From the NCBI GenBank assembly GCA_900540875.1, contig UQHT01000001.1:106969-170968 (forward strand): a DNA stretch of 64,000 nt, given 5' to 3'. A program made the translations under genes and the position numbers. Source of the DNA: an uncultured Collinsella sp. Its GTDB lineage: Bacteria; Actinomycetota; Coriobacteriia; Coriobacteriales; Coriobacteriaceae. Numbering within the stretch: the stretch's first letter is position 1; each line of letters starts with the position of its first letter. Below are positions 62,602 to 64,000 of this stretch, one piece after another. The notes below the pieces were generated by a model that made no database searches, was not told where the DNA came from, and saw only the letters and a program-made list of their open reading frames with translations.

Positions 62602-62992
62602 GCCGATAGGGCTTTGACCTGCACTTTTTAGTGCCGCACTGTGCCTCTGAGTTTCGTTTCGTACGAGGGTCACGGCAAAGCCACCAGCGACATTGGTGAG
62701 TAAAACCGATTATCGAGCCTCCGTTCCTGCGTTGGAACGGAGGCTTTTTCTTTGGCTTTTTACTCCCTTTCACCTGCGATTTCGCCATTTACTCCCCGTA
62801 TTTCAAGACGGCAAAGCACTGGGCGGTATTCGGAGGAATGGGAGTAGGGATTCATCCCAAGTGAGTAGACGCGCGGTTTTTGTCCCAGAGGACCAAACAG
62901 GCCCGTTTTGGGGCCCGTGAAACTCAAATCGAACTCAATAGGCTTTTTGGCGGTCTCCGCACGGCGTTTCCCCAGGTCGTAAATGGGGAGTA
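62594..62992. mobile_element. guaA-proximal attachment region of a second mobile element
   Basis: The 7-base string GGGAGTA of the guaA 3' end recurs at 62594-62600, 62840-62846 and 62986-62992 and inverted at 62761-62767 and 62790-62796. The DNA after 62750 differs in style from the host block. I infer an integrated element whose left end is in this segment; the integrase would be outside the window or lost. Confidence 0.55.
62716..62750 (+). terminator. guaA intrinsic terminator
   Basis: A 12-bp stem (AGCCTCCGTTCC), loop TGCGTT, TTTTT tail, 115 bp past guaA. It could belong to host or element. Confidence 0.9.
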
Positions 62993-62995
62993 AAG

Positions 62996-63862
62996 GTGGT
63001 GGAGAAGGAGATACGATGGACAAAGCGGTGTAAGGACAAATCCCTGGTGGGCAAGGTCAAAGAAACCGTTATGCAGGTCAGCATGAGCAAAAAGTGGGCG
63101 TCCCGGCCCGCAGTAGACGAGGCTACCGGGGAGCCATTACGAACAGCAAAGGGCAAGCCTGTGCTGAGAAAGTCGTACAGCGTCTTGCAGGATGATTTCT
63201 TTCAGCAGATGCGCTCCGCTGGCTACACGGACTTGGAGCGTGGAGAGCGTGGCAGTTCCGAGGAACATCTGACGGTCACGCAGTTCAAGGTGAAGTGTGA
63301 ACAGGAGCGGCTTGCACAGCTTCAGGAGGCGGCTGTGCTGGCCCAGGCCGAGGTTGACCGAAAGAACAGGGAGGCGGCAGCTGCCGAGAAGAAAGCGGCC
63401 CAGGCCAAGGCCAAACTAAACGATGTGGCCCCCATGCTGAAAGGCATGGAGAAGCTGGCGGAGGAATTTTCCAGCGACCCGGAACAGGTCTTGCCAGAAG
63501 CGGGACCGCTGGAATCGGCCAGGGCCTACCGGGAGAAAAAGGCCAAGCCCTTATGGGCGAAGATCGTCAAGGTACTGCGATCTGTCTACCGGGCCTACTG
63601 CGACCTCAAATCCAAATTTGAGCGGCTGCAAGCGGACTATGGCCGGGAGGTCAGCAAAAATAGTTCCCTGTCAGAAAGGATTTACGAGGTCTGCGCCGAG
63701 CGAGACAGCCTAAAGGGAAAGGTCAGAGACTATGAGCGGGTCAGGCGGGCCATTGGCACGGAACAGGCGGACAGAATATTAGAGGCCGCTTACCAGCAGG
63801 AACAGGCTGAAAAGGAACGGAAACGGGCCGCAAGGCAAAAAACAAGGGTAGGCGCACGGTAA
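62996..63862 (+). pseudogene. 5'-truncated MobV/Pre-type relaxase
   Basis: The open frame has 288 residues. RKSYSVLQDDFFQQMRSAGY and DLERGERGSSEEHLTVTQFK match the middle and C-terminal part of MobV (plasmid recombination) relaxases, followed by a long coiled coil (about 100-270). The N-terminal catalytic part with the metal His and nicking residues is missing: before RWTKRCKDK the frame only has a GTG and no relaxase sequence. A ribosome site (GAAGGAG) is in frame but not well placed. A relic or internal fragment of a mobilisation gene is likely. Confidence 0.72.
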
Positions 63863-63886
63863 TCACCAAAACCGGAGGGTGTTCCA

Positions 63887-63940
63887 GTGAATGCCCTCCT
63901 GATTTATTGGTTGATTTTCAATCTCAACGCAACAGCCTGA
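63887..63940 (+). CDS. 17-residue hydrophobic leader-like ORF
   Basis: A GTG start 7 bases after GGAGGGT encodes a short hydrophobic peptide (MNALLIYWLIFNLNATA). It is followed by a hairpin CCGCGTT/AACGCGG at about 63948-63976. It may be a leader peptide for the next gene of the element, off the window. Confidence 0.35.
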   Translation: MNALLIYWLIFNLNATA

Positions 63941-64000
63941 ACGGACCCCGCGTTTCCGCAGCTAGCGCAACGCGGAAATAGCCCCCGGCACCTGGCCGCC

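Overview
The window is a high-GC actinobacterial chromosome segment, most likely Collinsella or a close relative in the Coriobacteriia. That placement is inference from gene content and order (rplM-rpsI-glmM, a fused MurT/GatD, a split MetH, GldA paralogues, type III glutamine synthetase); no rRNA is present to test it. It has three parts: a prophage (1 to about 27.9 kb), a host core block (about 28.1-62.6 kb), and the first bases of a second mobile element inserted behind guaA (about 62.6-64 kb).

The prophage is a siphovirus-type temperate phage whose left end is outside the window. A compact lysogeny module lies at its right end on the + strand: an S24-type repressor, an unknown cargo gene and a large serine integrase. 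Everything left of the repressor is on the - strand. Reading in transcription order there is a Cro-like regulator, then small early genes, RusA, a ParB-like protein, DUF1351, ERF annealing protein, SSB, a replisome organiser and a DnaC-like loader. Next come a row of tiny cysteine-rich proteins, then terminase, portal, a minor head protein with a JAB-like tail, scaffold, capsid, connectors, tail tube, chaperones, tape measure, Dit and a tail-tip protein. Three intrinsic terminators divide the late region. The genes are packed with ATGA, GTGA or TAATG overlaps. No lysis genes are visible, so they should lie to the left.

The host block holds housekeeping and central metabolism. It includes a patatin-like lipase; L13/S9 and phosphoglucosamine mutase; a PTS IIA protein and glucosamine-6-P deaminase; and a 999-residue ATPase/BTAD regulator. 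It continues with YhbY, a methyltransferase, a UPF0210 protein, and a metF / activation-domain / metH operon with a divergent type III glnA. Beyond these lie tRNA-Glu, a single-chain MurT-GatD, two TPR-like proteins, an Fe-alcohol dehydrogenase and two glycerol dehydrogenases. The block ends with a multi-cluster ferredoxin, YchF, a DUF1648 membrane protein, a small divergent regulator pair, asparaginase and guaA.

The most unusual content is not coding. The host intergenic regions carry many structured repeats: a 62-bp tandem array with a covarying hairpin; a 134-bp nested palindrome with perfect 32-bp arms; a 76-nt palindrome; a 235-bp element with 39-bp terminal inverted repeats; a 189-bp duplication of the tRNA-Glu 3' end and terminator; a tRNA T-arm-like repeat seen at both the prophage edge and tRNA-Glu; and two REP-like hairpins with a conserved GGGG-CAGGT core. 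Inside the prophage a 10-base G run breaks one early gene directly after a well-formed start, which suggests either phase variation or a sequence error.
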